64,000 nt of DNA from Pseudomonadaceae bacterium. GTDB lineage: Bacteria > Pseudomonadota > Gammaproteobacteria > Pseudomonadales > Azotimanducaceae. The notes beneath the pieces were generated by a model that was not told where the DNA came from, did not search any database, and worked only from the letters and a program-made list of their open reading frames with translations. The stretch lies in contig JANSXA010000001.1 of the NCBI GenBank assembly GCA_024743175.1, positions 624,390-688,389 of the forward strand, written 5' to 3'. The translations under genes were made by a program, and so were the position numbers. Shown piece after piece: positions 18,843-29,480 of the stretch (the stretch's first letter is position 1; each line of letters opens with the position of its first letter).

Positions 18843-20414
18843 TTAATGTTCCCGGGTTTTGGTGAACTTCACATCAGGCCAGCGTTCAGTCACCACCTGC
18901 AGATTGACGCGGCTGGTTGCCAGATACGTCAGGTATCCGCCGCCATCTATGGCGAGGTTTTCCTGATTTTTGTTTTTAAAGTCCTCAAGCATTTTCTCAT
19001 CGTCGCACTGTACCCAGCGCGCCGCAGCTATGCTGGCATCTTCCCAGATACACTCGGCCCGATATTCATCCTGCAGCCGATAAGCCACCAGATCAAACTG
19101 CAGCACGCCAACTGCGCCCACTACAATCTGATTCTTGTTCAGCGGAAAGAACACCTGCGAAGCACCCTCTTCAGCCAGCTGGGTAATGCCTTTTTCCAGC
19201 TGCTTGGAACGTAGAGGATCTTTGACCCGCACCCGGCGGAATAACTCAGGTGCAAAATTAGGCACACCTTTGAATTTGAGCGCTTCGCCTTCAGTGAACG
19301 TATCACCGATCTGGATCGTGCCATGATTGTGCAAACCTATGATATCGCCGGCATAAGCTTCTTCCGCGTGCGTGCGATCACCGGCCATAAAAGTCACAGC
19401 ATCTGTAATTCTGATGGACTTACCCAGACGCAGATGCTGCATTTTCATGCCCTGTTCGTAGCGGCCGGAACAGACACGCAGAAACGCAATACGGTCGCGA
19501 TGTTTGGGGTCCATATTGGCCTGTATCTTGAAAACAAAACCTGAAAATTTGTCTTCACCAGGATCGACCAGCCGTTCCATGCTGTCCCGCGGTTGTGGAG
19601 ATGGCGCATAAGTCGCGAAGCCGTCGAGCATCTGCTGCACACCAAAATTGCCCAGCGCCGTGCCGAAGTAGACCGGCGTCAGGCCCGCTTTGAGATAATC
19701 TTCGTGATTGAACGTATGGCTGGCACCGCGCACCAGTTCGATTTCATCACACACGTCAGCATAATCGTGTCCGAGCAGTTTTTGGGCTGCATCGCTGGCC
19801 AAACCTTCAATGACGTTAAACTCGTAAACGTGATGCCCCTGTCCCTGCCTGTATTCAATAATGCGGTCGTTGACCAGGTCGTAAATACCCTTCAACCCGC
19901 GGCCCATGCCAATGGGCCAGTTCATCGGCGCACATTCAATCTGCAGGATGTCCTCAATCTCATCCATAACCTCAATCGGATCGCGAACTTCACGGTCTAA
20001 CTTATTGATAAATGTGATTATTGGGGTATCACGAAGGCGGCAAACCTCCATAAGTTTGATGGTTCGAGGCTCCACACCTTTGGCCCCGTCGATGACCATC
20101 AGGGCCGAATCAACAGCTGTCAGGGTGCGGTAGGTGTCTTCAGAAAAATCTTCGTGTCCTGGCGTGTCGAGCAGATTGACCATGCGCCCCTGATAGGGAA
20201 ACTGCATGACCGAAGTGGTGACAGAAATTCCGCGCTCCTGCTCCATGGTCATCCAGTCAGACATGGCGTGTCGATCCGTTTTCCGGGACTTCACCGCACC
20301 GGCCAGCTTTATTGCATTACCGAACAGCAGCAGCTTCTCCGTCATGGTGGTTTTACCCGCATCCGGATGCGAGATGATGGCGAAGGTGCGCCGTTTTTCG
20401 ATGGCGTTCTGCAC
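18843..20414 (-). CDS. prfC: Peptide chain release factor 3 (RF3)
   Basis: 523 residues, the normal RF3 length. Translational GTPase motifs: G1 [12 protein letters not shown] at about residues 17-28, G2 region [13 protein letters not shown]3 [15 protein letters not shown] (shorter quote DTPGHEDF), and G4 NKLDRE. RF3 recycles RF1/RF2 from ribosomes after termination. The nearby rimI and holD-like genes reproduce the E. coli holD-rimI-(yjjG)-prfC neighbourhood without yjjG. Confidence 0.93.
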   Translation of the reverse strand: MQNAIEKRRTFAIISHPDAGKTTMTEKLLLFGNAIKLAGAVKSRKTDRHAMSDWMTMEQERGISVTTSVMQFPYQGRMVNLLDTPGHEDFSEDTYRTLTAVDSALMVIDGAKGVEPRTIKLMEVCRLRDTPIITFINKLDREVRDPIEVMDEIEDILQIECAPMNWPIGMGRGLKGIYDLVNDRIIEYRQGQGHHVYEFNVIEGLASDAAQKLLGHDYADVCDEIELVRGASHTFNHEDYLKAGLTPVYFGTALGNFGVQQMLDGFATYAPSPQPRDSMERLVDPGEDKFSGFVFKIQANMDPKHRDRIAFLRVCSGRYEQGMKMQHLRLGKSIRITDAVTFMAGDRTHAEEAYAGDIIGLHNHGTIQIGDTFTEGEALKFKGVPNFAPELFRRVRVKDPLRSKQLEKGITQLAEEGASQVFFPLNKNQIVVGAVGVLQFDLVAYRLQDEYRAECIWEDASIAAARWVQCDDEKMLEDFKNKNQENLAIDGGGYLTYLATSRVNLQVVTERWPDVKFTKTREH

Positions 20415-20495
20415 AGGGTTAATGACCAGACACTCTAAGGGTTAAAAATAAGGGCCGCAGTATAGAGGCCGTAACGCTTTCAGCAACCGATACTC

Positions 20496-20972
20496 TCAGC
20501 TGTAGGTGCCGCCACAGGGTAGCGCCATAACCTGCGCATCTTCACGCCCGTGCATACCCTGGTAATAATCTTTGCGTAAACCCACCTGCACAAAACCCAG
20601 GGATAGATACAGGGCAATAGCCACCTTGTTGCTTGGTCGAACCTCCAGGAACATCGTCCGGGCACCCAGTTTCCCAACATGCTCTATAAGTTGATGCATG
20701 AACACACGTCCCAGGCCGTACCCCTGAGAATCGCGTTGAATACAGATATTCAGAAGATTAGCTTCGCCGGCAGCGACGGTCAGTACCGCATGCCCGACAA
20801 CCTGCCCATTCAGACAAGCAACACGACAAACGTTGCGCCCACGAAAGCAGTCCATGAAAATGCCCCGCGTCCAGGGGAACTGATAGGCTCGGTTTTCAAT
20901 TTCCAGAACCTGGTCCAGGTCTGTCAGGGACATCTCCCTGTGGATCAACGAATCTGCTGGAGAATTTGCCAT
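20496..20972 (-). CDS. rimI: Ribosomal protein S18 alanine N-acetyltransferase RimI
   Basis: 158 residues, GNAT fold. The N-terminal DLDQVLEIENRAYQFPW is the RimI substrate region. The acetyl-CoA loop is QRDSQGYGLGRVFMHQL (R/QxxGxG/A form), and RPSNKVAIALYLSLGF is the C-terminal half. It acetylates the N-terminal alanine of S18. The first 28 bases overlap the 3' end of the holD-like gene. An internal ATG 13 codons later is a possible alternative start. Confidence 0.88.
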   Translation of the reverse strand: MANSPADSLIHREMSLTDLDQVLEIENRAYQFPWTRGIFMDCFRGRNVCRVACLNGQVVGHAVLTVAAGEANLLNICIQRDSQGYGLGRVFMHQLIEHVGKLGARTMFLEVRPSNKVAIALYLSLGFVQVGLRKDYYQGMHGREDAQVMALPCGGTYS

Positions 20973-21631
20973 ATCTGCTTCTTCTGCGCCGCATCAGTCA
21001 CACTGCCACTGAAATTATTCAGGATAAGAATTTTTTCAACCGACCCATCCGGCAGAGCTTCGCGCAACCAGGGCAGCAGCTCATCTACCAGGTCATCGGC
21101 TACCAGAAACCAGGGCTTTGCGTCCGGAAAGTGTTTTTCAATGAAAACGCCCAACGCTCGAACCGGTGTGCCGGTTGTTGTATCGAGCAATTGCGGCCAT
21201 TTGAACTCTCCACTTCTGGCTGGACCTGGTGCGCTGTGCTGTCCTCGCCAATCTGCATAGCGCAGGATATCTTTTGCATGTCTCATGCTGGTTGCACCGG
21301 CAACAGGACTGAACAACAGGATACTTGCGGTGCCTTTCGCCCATTGAAATTCAAGCGGCACAGGCGCCGGGGTCTCTGATAGTGCAGGCGTGGATTCAGG
21401 TCGGGCCTGGGGCTGCGGTACCTGAGTCTCGGGTACAGGTGCTGTCCCGGGTGGAGTTACTGTCTCGGGTAGAGATACTGCCTCGGCTACAGGTACTGAC
21501 TCAGATACACGTGCTGCTGCTGGCGCAGCCTCATCAGCCGCCGGTCGCAGGTGCCAGACCTGCACACCCATAGCAGCCAGCATCTTCGATCGTCGAAGAT
21601 CCAAAATCTGCGGTTTTTCCTTGCCAGCCAT
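20945..21631 (-). CDS. Putative DNA polymerase III psi subunit-like protein (HolD position)
   Basis: 228 residues. The N-terminus RRSKMLAAMGVQVWHLR resembles the short HolD motif (RRDWQLQQLGITQW in E. coli), which binds the tau/gamma clamp-loader subunits. A Pro/Ala/Glu/Val-rich linker with near-repeated PET, PVPE and TP units covers about residues 33-90. The C-terminal domain (about 95-228) has an alternating alpha/beta pattern as in psi. It lies directly upstream of rimI, exactly where E. coli has holD. The assignment rests on synteny plus the short motif; overall similarity is low. Confidence 0.5.
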   Translation of the reverse strand: MAGKEKPQILDLRRSKMLAAMGVQVWHLRPAADEAAPAAARVSESVPVAEAVSLPETVTPPGTAPVPETQVPQPQARPESTPALSETPAPVPLEFQWAKGTASILLFSPVAGATSMRHAKDILRYADWRGQHSAPGPARSGEFKWPQLLDTTTGTPVRALGVFIEKHFPDAKPWFLVADDLVDELLPWLREALPDGSVEKILILNNFSGSVTDAAQKKQIWQILQQIR

Positions 21632-21677
21632 GAGTTAGAATTCATCTCCTATTTGCAAACCTAAAAGCTCAGAACAC

Positions 21678-22742
21678 ATGCAATACCTTACCGACGACGT
21701 CCGCATCACAGGCATGCAGGAAGTCATTGCCCCGGAAGCGTTAATGTCAACGCTGCCCATCACCGCTGAAACCTCTTCCCTGGTATTTAACACCCGTGCA
21801 GAGCTGGCTCGAATTGTACATAAACAAGATGATCGCTTGCTGGTGATTATCGGTCCCTGCTCTATCCACGATCCTGATGCCGCGCTGGAATACGCTGAAC
21901 GTCTGCGTGCCTGTGCAGCCCAGTATAAGTCTGAACTGCTGGTGGTGATGCGGGTGTACTTCGAAAAGCCAAGAACCATCGTGGGTTGGAAAGGCCTGAT
22001 CAATGACCCGCATCTGGATAACTCATTTGAAATCAATGAAGGCCTCGCTATCGCACGCAAACTTCTATTGGATATCAATGGGTTAGGCATTACTGCAGGA
22101 ACAGAATTCCTTGATCCTATTTCGCCCCAGTATGTTGGCGATCTCGTCAGCTGGGGTGCAATTGGCGCACGCACAACGGAAAGTCAAATTCATCGTCAAC
22201 TTGCATCAGGTCTGTCATGCCCTATCGGATTCAAGAACTCCACAGATGGCTCTACTCAGGTGGCGGTTGATGCCATTCGTTCTTCAGGACATTCGCACAT
22301 TTTTCTGTCGGTCACCAAAAAAGGCCATTCAGCCATTTTTTCAACTTCGGGTAACCCTGACTGCCACATTATTCTGCGCGGTGGCAGCAGCGGCACCAAC
22401 TACGATCGAAAAAGCATCGATCAGACCCAGGAGAGGCTTGATGCGGCTGGCGTCAACAGCGGCGTCATGGTGGATATGAGTCACGCCAACAGTGAGAAAG
22501 ATCACAACAGACAAATGCAGGTCTGCGACTCAATCTGTGAGCAACTGGCAGACGGAAACAGGAATATCATAGGCGTCATGGTTGAAAGCAATCTGGTTGC
22601 AGGACGGCAGAACATTCAGGCAGAACCCGACAAACTGACTTATGGGCAAAGTATCACAGATGCCTGTATCGGCTGGGAGGACAGCGAGCGGGTATTAGCT
22701 GACCTCAGCCGGGCGGTTGTCGCGCGCCGGTCCGCCAGATGA
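21678..22742 (+). CDS. aroG: 3-deoxy-7-phosphoheptulonate (DAHP) synthase, class I
   Basis: 354 residues. AroF/G/H signatures are LVIIGPCSIHDPDAALEYAERL, quoted here as IGPCSIHDP, then RVYFEKPRTIVGWKGLINDP (PEP/metal region), GARTTESQIHRQLASGLS, and the C-terminal DMSHANSEKDH metal site. It catalyses the first step of aromatic amino acid synthesis. Which aromatic amino acid inhibits it cannot be read here. It is divergent from the holD-like gene by 46 bases, and its 3' end overlaps the convergent msrQ by 38 bases. Confidence 0.92.
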   Translation: MQYLTDDVRITGMQEVIAPEALMSTLPITAETSSLVFNTRAELARIVHKQDDRLLVIIGPCSIHDPDAALEYAERLRACAAQYKSELLVVMRVYFEKPRTIVGWKGLINDPHLDNSFEINEGLAIARKLLLDINGLGITAGTEFLDPISPQYVGDLVSWGAIGARTTESQIHRQLASGLSCPIGFKNSTDGSTQVAVDAIRSSGHSHIFLSVTKKGHSAIFSTSGNPDCHIILRGGSSGTNYDRKSIDQTQERLDAAGVNSGVMVDMSHANSEKDHNRQMQVCDSICEQLADGNRNIIGVMVESNLVAGRQNIQAEPDKLTYGQSITDACIGWEDSERVLADLSRAVVARRSAR

Positions 22743-23334
22743 AGCGAGCGCTTCCTGCCCATCGTTCGACACACAGCAGGACAAACCAGAGACTGTAAAG
22801 GGCAACTTCCAGGTAACCATCGCGGGTAAGCCACCACAGATGCACCAGCGCAGAGCCTATGGCTAGGTATATGAGCTGGTGCAGTTGATACCAGCGCGCT
22901 CGCAGGCGGCGCTGCCAACCCCGTGTAGAGGTTAAGGTCATCAGCAGCAGACAGAAAAACGCAAGCATACCCGCGGTGATGTACGCCCGTTCAACAAAAT
23001 CTTCAAACAGTGCCTGCCAGGATAAATTCAGGTAAAACACCAGATAGCTGGCGATATGCAGGACAACATACGCAAACGCAAACAATCCGACCATGCGACG
23101 ACTACGCAGCCATCCGGAAAAACCGGTCCAGCGCCGCATGGGTGAAATTGTAAAGGCAATCAGTACCATCACCAGAGACCACTCTCCCAGGTAATGCACC
23201 AGCGTCTCGCCAGCATCCGGACCTAAGCCGGTACCTGGCTGATTGATATCAAGTTGCACCCGCCAGGCTAACCAAAGCAATGGCGCACTGAGCAGCGACG
23301 CCAGAACAACTTTCAGGGTCAGAGCTGGTTTCAA
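22705..23334 (-). CDS. msrQ: Membrane heme protein MsrQ (YedZ), electron donor to MsrP
   Basis: 209 residues, six predicted membrane helices of the ferric-reductase-like fold. Heme-ligand histidines are probable in [20 protein letters not shown] and [12 protein letters not shown]. It passes electrons from the respiratory chain to periplasmic MsrP for repair of oxidised methionine. The ATGA overlap with msrP indicates coupled translation. The 3' end overlaps aroG in antisense. Confidence 0.88.
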   Translation of the reverse strand: MKPALTLKVVLASLLSAPLLWLAWRVQLDINQPGTGLGPDAGETLVHYLGEWSLVMVLIAFTISPMRRWTGFSGWLRSRRMVGLFAFAYVVLHIASYLVFYLNLSWQALFEDFVERAYITAGMLAFFCLLLMTLTSTRGWQRRLRARWYQLHQLIYLAIGSALVHLWWLTRDGYLEVALYSLWFVLLCVERWAGSARFIWRTGARQPPG

Positions 23335-24251
23335 TAGTATTTGGCGAGATCCATACCTGCGTACAAACCGGCCACCTCATCAGCATAGCCATTAAATGGC
23401 AGCGTGGGACGTGTGTTGGGATCAAACAAAGTACTTGGCAGACGACGTTCGCTTGCCTGACTCCAACGAGGATGACTCACCGCCGGGTTCACATTCGCAT
23501 AAAAGCCATATTCGTTAGGTGCCAGCATATTCCATGTATTGCGCGGCTGACGTTCGGTAAACCGAATGCTGACTATCGACTTGATGGATTTAAAACCATA
23601 CTTCCACGGCACCATCAACCGCCAGGGCGCACCGTTCTGATTGGGTAATGTTTTTCCATACATCCCGGTGACCATTATGGTCAGCGGATGGTACGCCTCA
23701 TCTAGACGCAACCCTTCTACATATGGCCACTCGATACCGGAAAAGAAACTGCGCTGGCCGCGCATCTCCGATGGACGCAGTAGAGTTTTGAACTCAACAA
23801 ATCTGGCATTACCGTTCGGTTCAAACTGCTGCAGGATATTTTTCAGGGGAATACCCATCCAGGGCACAACCATAGACCAGGCTTCTACACAGCGGAAACG
23901 ATAGATACGTTCTTCTACTGTCATGCCTTTGATGATGTCGTCAAAATCAAACTCGCCGGTTTTACCCGCTTCACCAGAAACCGTGACGCGCCAGGGTTCC
24001 GTAGTGAGTTCATGCGCGTAGCGTGCCGGATCACCTTTGTCAGTACCAAACTCATAAAAATTATTGTACGACGTAGCGATCTGCTCAGGCGTAACGTCGT
24101 CGTCAGGTTGCAGGCCAGCTGAAGCCGGTGAAACCAGTGACGCGCCAGCAGCAAGCGCTGCGCTGTTCCTCATAAACGCACGCCGGTTCAGAAAAAGAGA
24201 TTCCGGTGTTATTTCAGAGCTGGGGATTGACGCGGGTTCATATCGGGACAT
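23331..24251 (-). CDS. msrP: Periplasmic methionine sulfoxide reductase catalytic subunit MsrP (YedY)
   Basis: 306 residues, molybdopterin sulfite-oxidase fold. The N-terminus has a Tat signal ([18 protein letters not shown]) for export of the folded enzyme. The molybdenum-ligand cysteine lies in [15 protein letters not shown]. Further family blocks include [20 protein letters not shown] (quote [16 protein letters not shown]). It reduces methionine sulfoxide in periplasmic proteins, using electrons from MsrQ. It forms a two-gene operon with msrQ. Confidence 0.92.
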   Translation of the reverse strand: MSRYEPASIPSSEITPESLFLNRRAFMRNSAALAAGASLVSPASAGLQPDDDVTPEQIATSYNNFYEFGTDKGDPARYAHELTTEPWRVTVSGEAGKTGEFDFDDIIKGMTVEERIYRFRCVEAWSMVVPWMGIPLKNILQQFEPNGNARFVEFKTLLRPSEMRGQRSFFSGIEWPYVEGLRLDEAYHPLTIMVTGMYGKTLPNQNGAPWRLMVPWKYGFKSIKSIVSIRFTERQPRNTWNMLAPNEYGFYANVNPAVSHPRWSQASERRLPSTLFDPNTRPTLPFNGYADEVAGLYAGMDLAKYY

Positions 24252-24295
24252 TGAAAGCCTGCAGTTTCTGGCTGAGTTGGGAGGTTAGGCCCTGC

Positions 24296-25144
24296 TTAGG
24301 CTTTTAAGTTCCGTCTGCGCGTACGCTTCCAGACATACAGAACAGGGCCGGAGAAAGCGTAAGTGATCGCCAGGAACAGCAGCACCGTCGGCGGATCTAT
24401 CATGAGAATAGAAAAACCGAGCACTACAAACACAAGGGTTACAAAAGGCACCCGATCCTTGAAGTTAATCAGTTTCGGTGAGAAATAGGTGAAGTTTGAA
24501 ACCATCAACAGGCCTGCAAGGATTGTAATCGCAGCCATAATCCCGGAGCCGACCAGGCCGGGTACGCCGCCACCATATTCAACCCAGGCCCAGATGCTGC
24601 AGGCGATAATTGCTGCAGCTGAAGGGCTGGCTAAACCGGTAAAACTGGCGTTATCACCCTTGGTGTTGAATCGGGCTAAACGCAGTGCAGCACACGCCAT
24701 ATAAACAAACGTGGCCACCCAACCCAGTTGGCCGAGACTGGACAGGCCCCATGAAAAAGCGACCAGAGCTGGCGCCACGCCAAACGCGACCATGTCCGAC
24801 AAACTGTCATACTCAGCGCCAAACTGGCTTTCCGTGTTGGTCAGGCGCGCTACACGACCATCCGCGGTGTCCAACGCACCAGCAACAAATATCGCCAGCG
24901 AAGCAGCAACAAAGTTGCCGTTCATGCCGGCAACAATGGCATAAAAGCCTGCAAACAGAGCTCCGGTAGTGATGAGATTAGGCAGCAGATAGATGCCTCG
25001 CTTGCGAAAGCGCTCGCGGCGACTCATCTGACCAGGGTCATCACCCTCTTCATCGTGTTCTGCTGTCGCACTGTCGCCATCCGGGTCCGCGTACTCTTCG
25101 ACTTCTGGTACCACGCGCAAAGATTTATCCTCTCGATCAGACAT
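24296..25144 (-). CDS. pssA: CDP-diacylglycerol-serine O-phosphatidyltransferase (PssA, membrane type)
   Basis: 282 residues. The CDP-alcohol phosphatidyltransferase signature D-x2-DG-x2-AR-x8-G-x3-D-x3-D is complete within DTADGRVAR...GAEYDSLSD at about residues 92-117. An acidic cytoplasmic N-terminus of about 45 residues precedes the first membrane helix (LITTGALFAGFYAIVAG). About seven hydrophobic segments follow. It makes phosphatidylserine, the precursor of phosphatidylethanolamine, in the inner membrane. It lies downstream of ilvC in the same direction, as often seen in gammaproteobacteria. Confidence 0.92.
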   Translation of the reverse strand: MSDREDKSLRVVPEVEEYADPDGDSATAEHDEEGDDPGQMSRRERFRKRGIYLLPNLITTGALFAGFYAIVAGMNGNFVAASLAIFVAGALDTADGRVARLTNTESQFGAEYDSLSDMVAFGVAPALVAFSWGLSSLGQLGWVATFVYMACAALRLARFNTKGDNASFTGLASPSAAAIIACSIWAWVEYGGGVPGLVGSGIMAAITILAGLLMVSNFTYFSPKLINFKDRVPFVTLVFVVLGFSILMIDPPTVLLFLAITYAFSGPVLYVWKRTRRRNLKA

Positions 25145-25300
25145 GTTTCACCTGTGCAGTCATCGAATTAGCGGTGCGCACAATGCGCACCTGGGTTCGT
25201 CTGTGAACACTATCTTAGACGATGCCTCGAATTGCCGCCCTTGTCTAATTTCCACAAAGAGCGTCTGATCGTACAAAGAGGATCTAATTGTACAAAAAGG

Positions 25301-26377
<1,077 letters not shown>

Positions 26378-26401
26378 CTACTCTCTCTATTAATGCCTGG
26401 C

Positions 26402-26893
26402 CTAGATGGATAAGACGCGATCACCGCGCCCTACTCCAGAAACGCCAGATCGAACTACTTCCAAAATTGAGGCTTTTTCAATCGCGCGTAAAAACGCGTC
26501 CAGCTTATCGCTGGGACCAACCAGCTGGACGGTGTAGGTATCAGCCGTGACATCAACAATCTGGCCGCGAAAGATGTCTGCGGTACGTTTTATTTCCTGT
26601 CGTGCAGCACCGCTGGCACGCACTTTGATCAACAGCAGTTCACGCTCTACATGATCGCCTTCACACAGATCCATTACCTTCACTACCTCAACGAGCTTGT
26701 GCAGCTGTTTGGTGATCTGCTCTATGGTTCGTTCATCGCCAGCAGTAGTAATGGTTAGACGTGACAGAGTCAGGTCTTCCGTAGGCGCGACTGTTAATGA
26801 CTCGATATTATAATCACGTTGACTGAACAAACCGATGACTCGAGATAGCGCGCCGGCTTCGTTTTCCAATAAAACCGCAAGAATACGTCGCAT
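26402..26893 (-). CDS. ilvH: Acetolactate synthase small (regulatory) subunit
   Basis: 163 residues. The N-terminal ACT domain begins RILAVLLENEAGALSRVIGLF and carries DYNIESLTVAPTED, quoted in part, the valine-binding region. The C-terminal domain is typical of IlvH. It activates the large subunit and gives feedback inhibition by valine. Its start overlaps the ilvI stop by one base (TGATG), which couples the two. Confidence 0.94.
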   Translation of the reverse strand: MRRILAVLLENEAGALSRVIGLFSQRDYNIESLTVAPTEDLTLSRLTITTAGDERTIEQITKQLHKLVEVVKVMDLCEGDHVERELLLIKVRASGAARQEIKRTADIFRGQIVDVTADTYTVQLVGPSDKLDAFLRAIEKASILEVVRSGVSGVGRGDRVLSI

Positions 26894-28662
26894 CAGACAC
26901 TCTCCGTGGTGAGCGACTTACTGAGAATCATATCTCGCATCGCACCACCTTTTATCGCCATGGGATAAACATGCTCTTCCGGATCCACCCAGACATCTAT
27001 GAAGACGAGTTTGTTTTTCAGCTCTGGCGAAAAGGCGAGCTCCAACGCCGGCTGCAGCTCTTCCGCTGTCTCCACCTTGATGCCGACATGACCAAATGCT
27101 TCCACCAGAGTTTTAAAATCGGGTAACGAATCACTATAGGTGCTCTGCGAGTGGCGGCCACCGTACTGCATGTCCTGCCACTGCTTGACCATACCCAGCG
27201 CCTGATTGTTGAGATTCAGGATCTTGATCGGCAGGCCGTATTGCAGACAGGTCGACAACTCCTGCATATTCATCATGAAGCTGCCTTCTCCGGTCACGCA
27301 GACAACTGTTGCGTCAGGAAACCCCATCTGCACACCCATGGCCGCCGGCAGGCCAAAACCCATAGTCCCGAGGCCACCAGAGTTGATCCAGCGACGCGGC
27401 TCAGGGAAGTGATAATACTGTGCGGCAAACATCTGGTGCTGGCCTACATCTGAGGTCACAAACGCATCACCGTTTGTGATCTTGTACATCGCCTGCATGG
27501 CCAGCTGCGGCAGAATCCGCTGTCCGGGTTGAGGCTGCAGGTTATGATTAAGGCCATGCCGCTCGCGCCAGGCGTTTACCGTTGACCACCATTTATCGAT
27601 ACGCTGATCGCGCTTCTCTCTCACCTCTGGAGATTCGTTCGCCAGCTCTTTGGTTATCTCAGCAACCATGCCAGCCAGTACCTGATTGGCACTGCCGACG
27701 ATGGGAATATCAGCTTCAATAATTTTTGATATGGACGCGGGATCAACATCAATATGGATGATGGTTGCGCTTGGCGAGAACTTATCTGGATTGTTGGTCA
27801 CACGATCATCAAAACGCGCGCCTATCGCACAAATCAGATCAGCCTCGTGCATTGCCATGTTAGCCTGATAAGTGCCATGCATGCCGAGCATACCGATGCA
27901 TTGCGGATCGGCACCTGGAAACGCGCCAAGCCCCATCAGCGTATTCGTCAATGGATAGCCAAGCAGTGCGGCCATCTCGCGCAGGTTTTCACAGGCCTCC
28001 CCCAGGATCACACCACCGCCGACGTACAACACCGGTCGTTTCGCTTTCAGCAGTGCGCTGACAGCCTTGCGGATCTGTCGACCATTACCTTTGCCAGCTG
28101 GATTGTATGATCGCATTTTCACTGAGGTTGGATAGCTGTATTCGGCCAGCACAGCCGGGTCCGTGGTGTCTTTCGGTACATCGATAACCACGGGTCCAGG
28201 CCGACCAGTGGAGGCAAGGTGAAAAGCTTTCTTCACGATACCGGGAATTTCCGCTGCCTGCTTAACCATAAAGCTGTGCTTTACCACGGGTCGCGATATA
28301 CCGACCATGTCGGTTTCCTGGAAGGCATCCGTCCCGATCTGGTTTTGCGGGACCTGCGCGGAAATAACCACCATGGGCACGCTGTCCATATAAGCCGTGG
28401 CGATGCCTGTGATGGCGTTGGTCGCACCTGGCCCGGAGGTGACCAGCACCACACCTGTCTTACCCGTCGCGCGGGCGTAGCCGTCCGCCATATGGGTCGC
28501 GGCCTGCTCATGACGCACCAGCAGGTGTTCCACTTTCTGCTGACGGAAAATTGCATCATAGATGTGTAACGCGGCGCCACCAGGATAGCCAAAGACGTAT
28601 TCAACACCTTCGTCCTGCAACGCACGAATCAACATATCGCCACCAGACAACATGTCTGTCAT
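26893..28662 (-). CDS. ilvI: Acetolactate synthase large (catalytic) subunit
   Basis: 589 residues, a ThDP enzyme. The PYR domain has GYPGGAALHIYDAI and the catalytic glutamate in LLVRHEQAATHMADGYARA (quote VRHEQAATHMADG). A central FAD-type domain and then the PP domain with GEGSFMMNMQELST and the GDGS-like ThDP/Mg2+ motif (GEGS-26-NN) follow. It forms acetolactate from two pyruvates. It is the first gene of the ilvI-ilvH-ilvC cluster, and the 275 bases upstream hold the promoter region. No leader peptide typical of attenuation was recognised. Confidence 0.94.
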   Translation of the reverse strand: MTDMLSGGDMLIRALQDEGVEYVFGYPGGAALHIYDAIFRQQKVEHLLVRHEQAATHMADGYARATGKTGVVLVTSGPGATNAITGIATAYMDSVPMVVISAQVPQNQIGTDAFQETDMVGISRPVVKHSFMVKQAAEIPGIVKKAFHLASTGRPGPVVIDVPKDTTDPAVLAEYSYPTSVKMRSYNPAGKGNGRQIRKAVSALLKAKRPVLYVGGGVILGEACENLREMAALLGYPLTNTLMGLGAFPGADPQCIGMLGMHGTYQANMAMHEADLICAIGARFDDRVTNNPDKFSPSATIIHIDVDPASISKIIEADIPIVGSANQVLAGMVAEITKELANESPEVREKRDQRIDKWWSTVNAWRERHGLNHNLQPQPGQRILPQLAMQAMYKITNGDAFVTSDVGQHQMFAAQYYHFPEPRRWINSGGLGTMGFGLPAAMGVQMGFPDATVVCVTGEGSFMMNMQELSTCLQYGLPIKILNLNNQALGMVKQWQDMQYGGRHSQSTYSDSLPDFKTLVEAFGHVGIKVETAEELQPALELAFSPELKNKLVFIDVWVDPEEHVYPMAIKGGAMRDMILSKSLTTESV

Positions 28663-28937
28663 TGTGGAACCTCTACTGCCGTTTAATTAAATAGCGAATT
28701 CACGATTGTCGAGCCATCTGCGAACGCTGGAAGTCGCGATAACCCATTGAATTTCCGATGTTTGTACAGAACAACCTGTTCAGCACCGGGAAACGAGCGC
28801 CGTATTCTTGTGATATCGGCACAGTATGTCAATGAAACTGAGAGCCAGGTAACATTTTCCCGGCATTGTACAGTTGCCCGAGCAGCCCGTGTGTTATTCT
28901 AAATAGACGCCAGTTTTGTATCGCGAAAGAGTTCAGC

Positions 28938-29450
28938 ATGATGAAAGTAGCCCTCCAAATATTGATTTGCTTCGGCATTGTGATGCTGAGTGCGCTTGTA
29001 TCGATACCCAGCGCTGCCGATACTTATCGCTGGGTTGACGACAACGGCGTGGTTAACTATGCCGAACGTAAACCACGCGGCATCCCTGATAGCCGGATTA
29101 CGCGGGTCGCAAGCGTGACAACGCGAGGTGGCGCATCCAGCACCCCAGCGCCTGCCAGCACACCCGCATCCAGTTTCAGGCCGCAAACCCAGGATCAGGT
29201 TGAATTAAACGATGAACAGCAGGAGATGCTGCGCGGCCTGCAACAGGCTGAAGTAGATCGCCAGGCACAAGTTGCGCAGATCAAGCGGGACAACTGCGAG
29301 CGCGCACGCCGGGTGCTGTCTAATCTGACTGCCAAAGACCGCATTCGAGTCCGATCCGAAACGGGCATCGAACGCGTGCTGCCTGAAGATGAACGTCAGG
29401 ATAAAATTGCTGCAGCTCAGCGTGGCATTGTCGAAAACTGCGAAGCGTAG
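28938..29450 (+). CDS. Periplasmic DUF4124-domain protein
   Basis: 170 residues from ATG at 28938 (AAGAG about 6 bases upstream); a longer frame begins at 28866 but would mask the signal peptide. Signal peptide residues 1-28 end near PSAAD. The mature start TYRWVDDNGVVNYAERKPRG is the DUF4124 motif found in many gammaproteobacterial envelope proteins. A Ser/Thr/Pro/Ala-rich linker and a charged coiled-coil-like region (DEQQEMLRGLQQAEVDRQAQVAQ, residues about 92-115) follow. The function of the domain is unknown. It stands alone between ilvI (divergent) and pgeF (convergent). Confidence 0.82.
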   Translation: MMKVALQILICFGIVMLSALVSIPSAADTYRWVDDNGVVNYAERKPRGIPDSRITRVASVTTRGGASSTPAPASTPASSFRPQTQDQVELNDEQQEMLRGLQQAEVDRQAQVAQIKRDNCERARRVLSNLTAKDRIRVRSETGIERVLPEDERQDKIAAAQRGIVENCEA

Positions 29451-29480
29451 CAGCGCACCTCAAATCTCCCCAGAAGCCGT

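Noticed and set aside
28663..28937. ilv leader peptide or attenuator
   Set aside because: No short frame rich in Ile/Val/Leu codons and no terminator-like hairpin with T run was seen upstream of ilvI.
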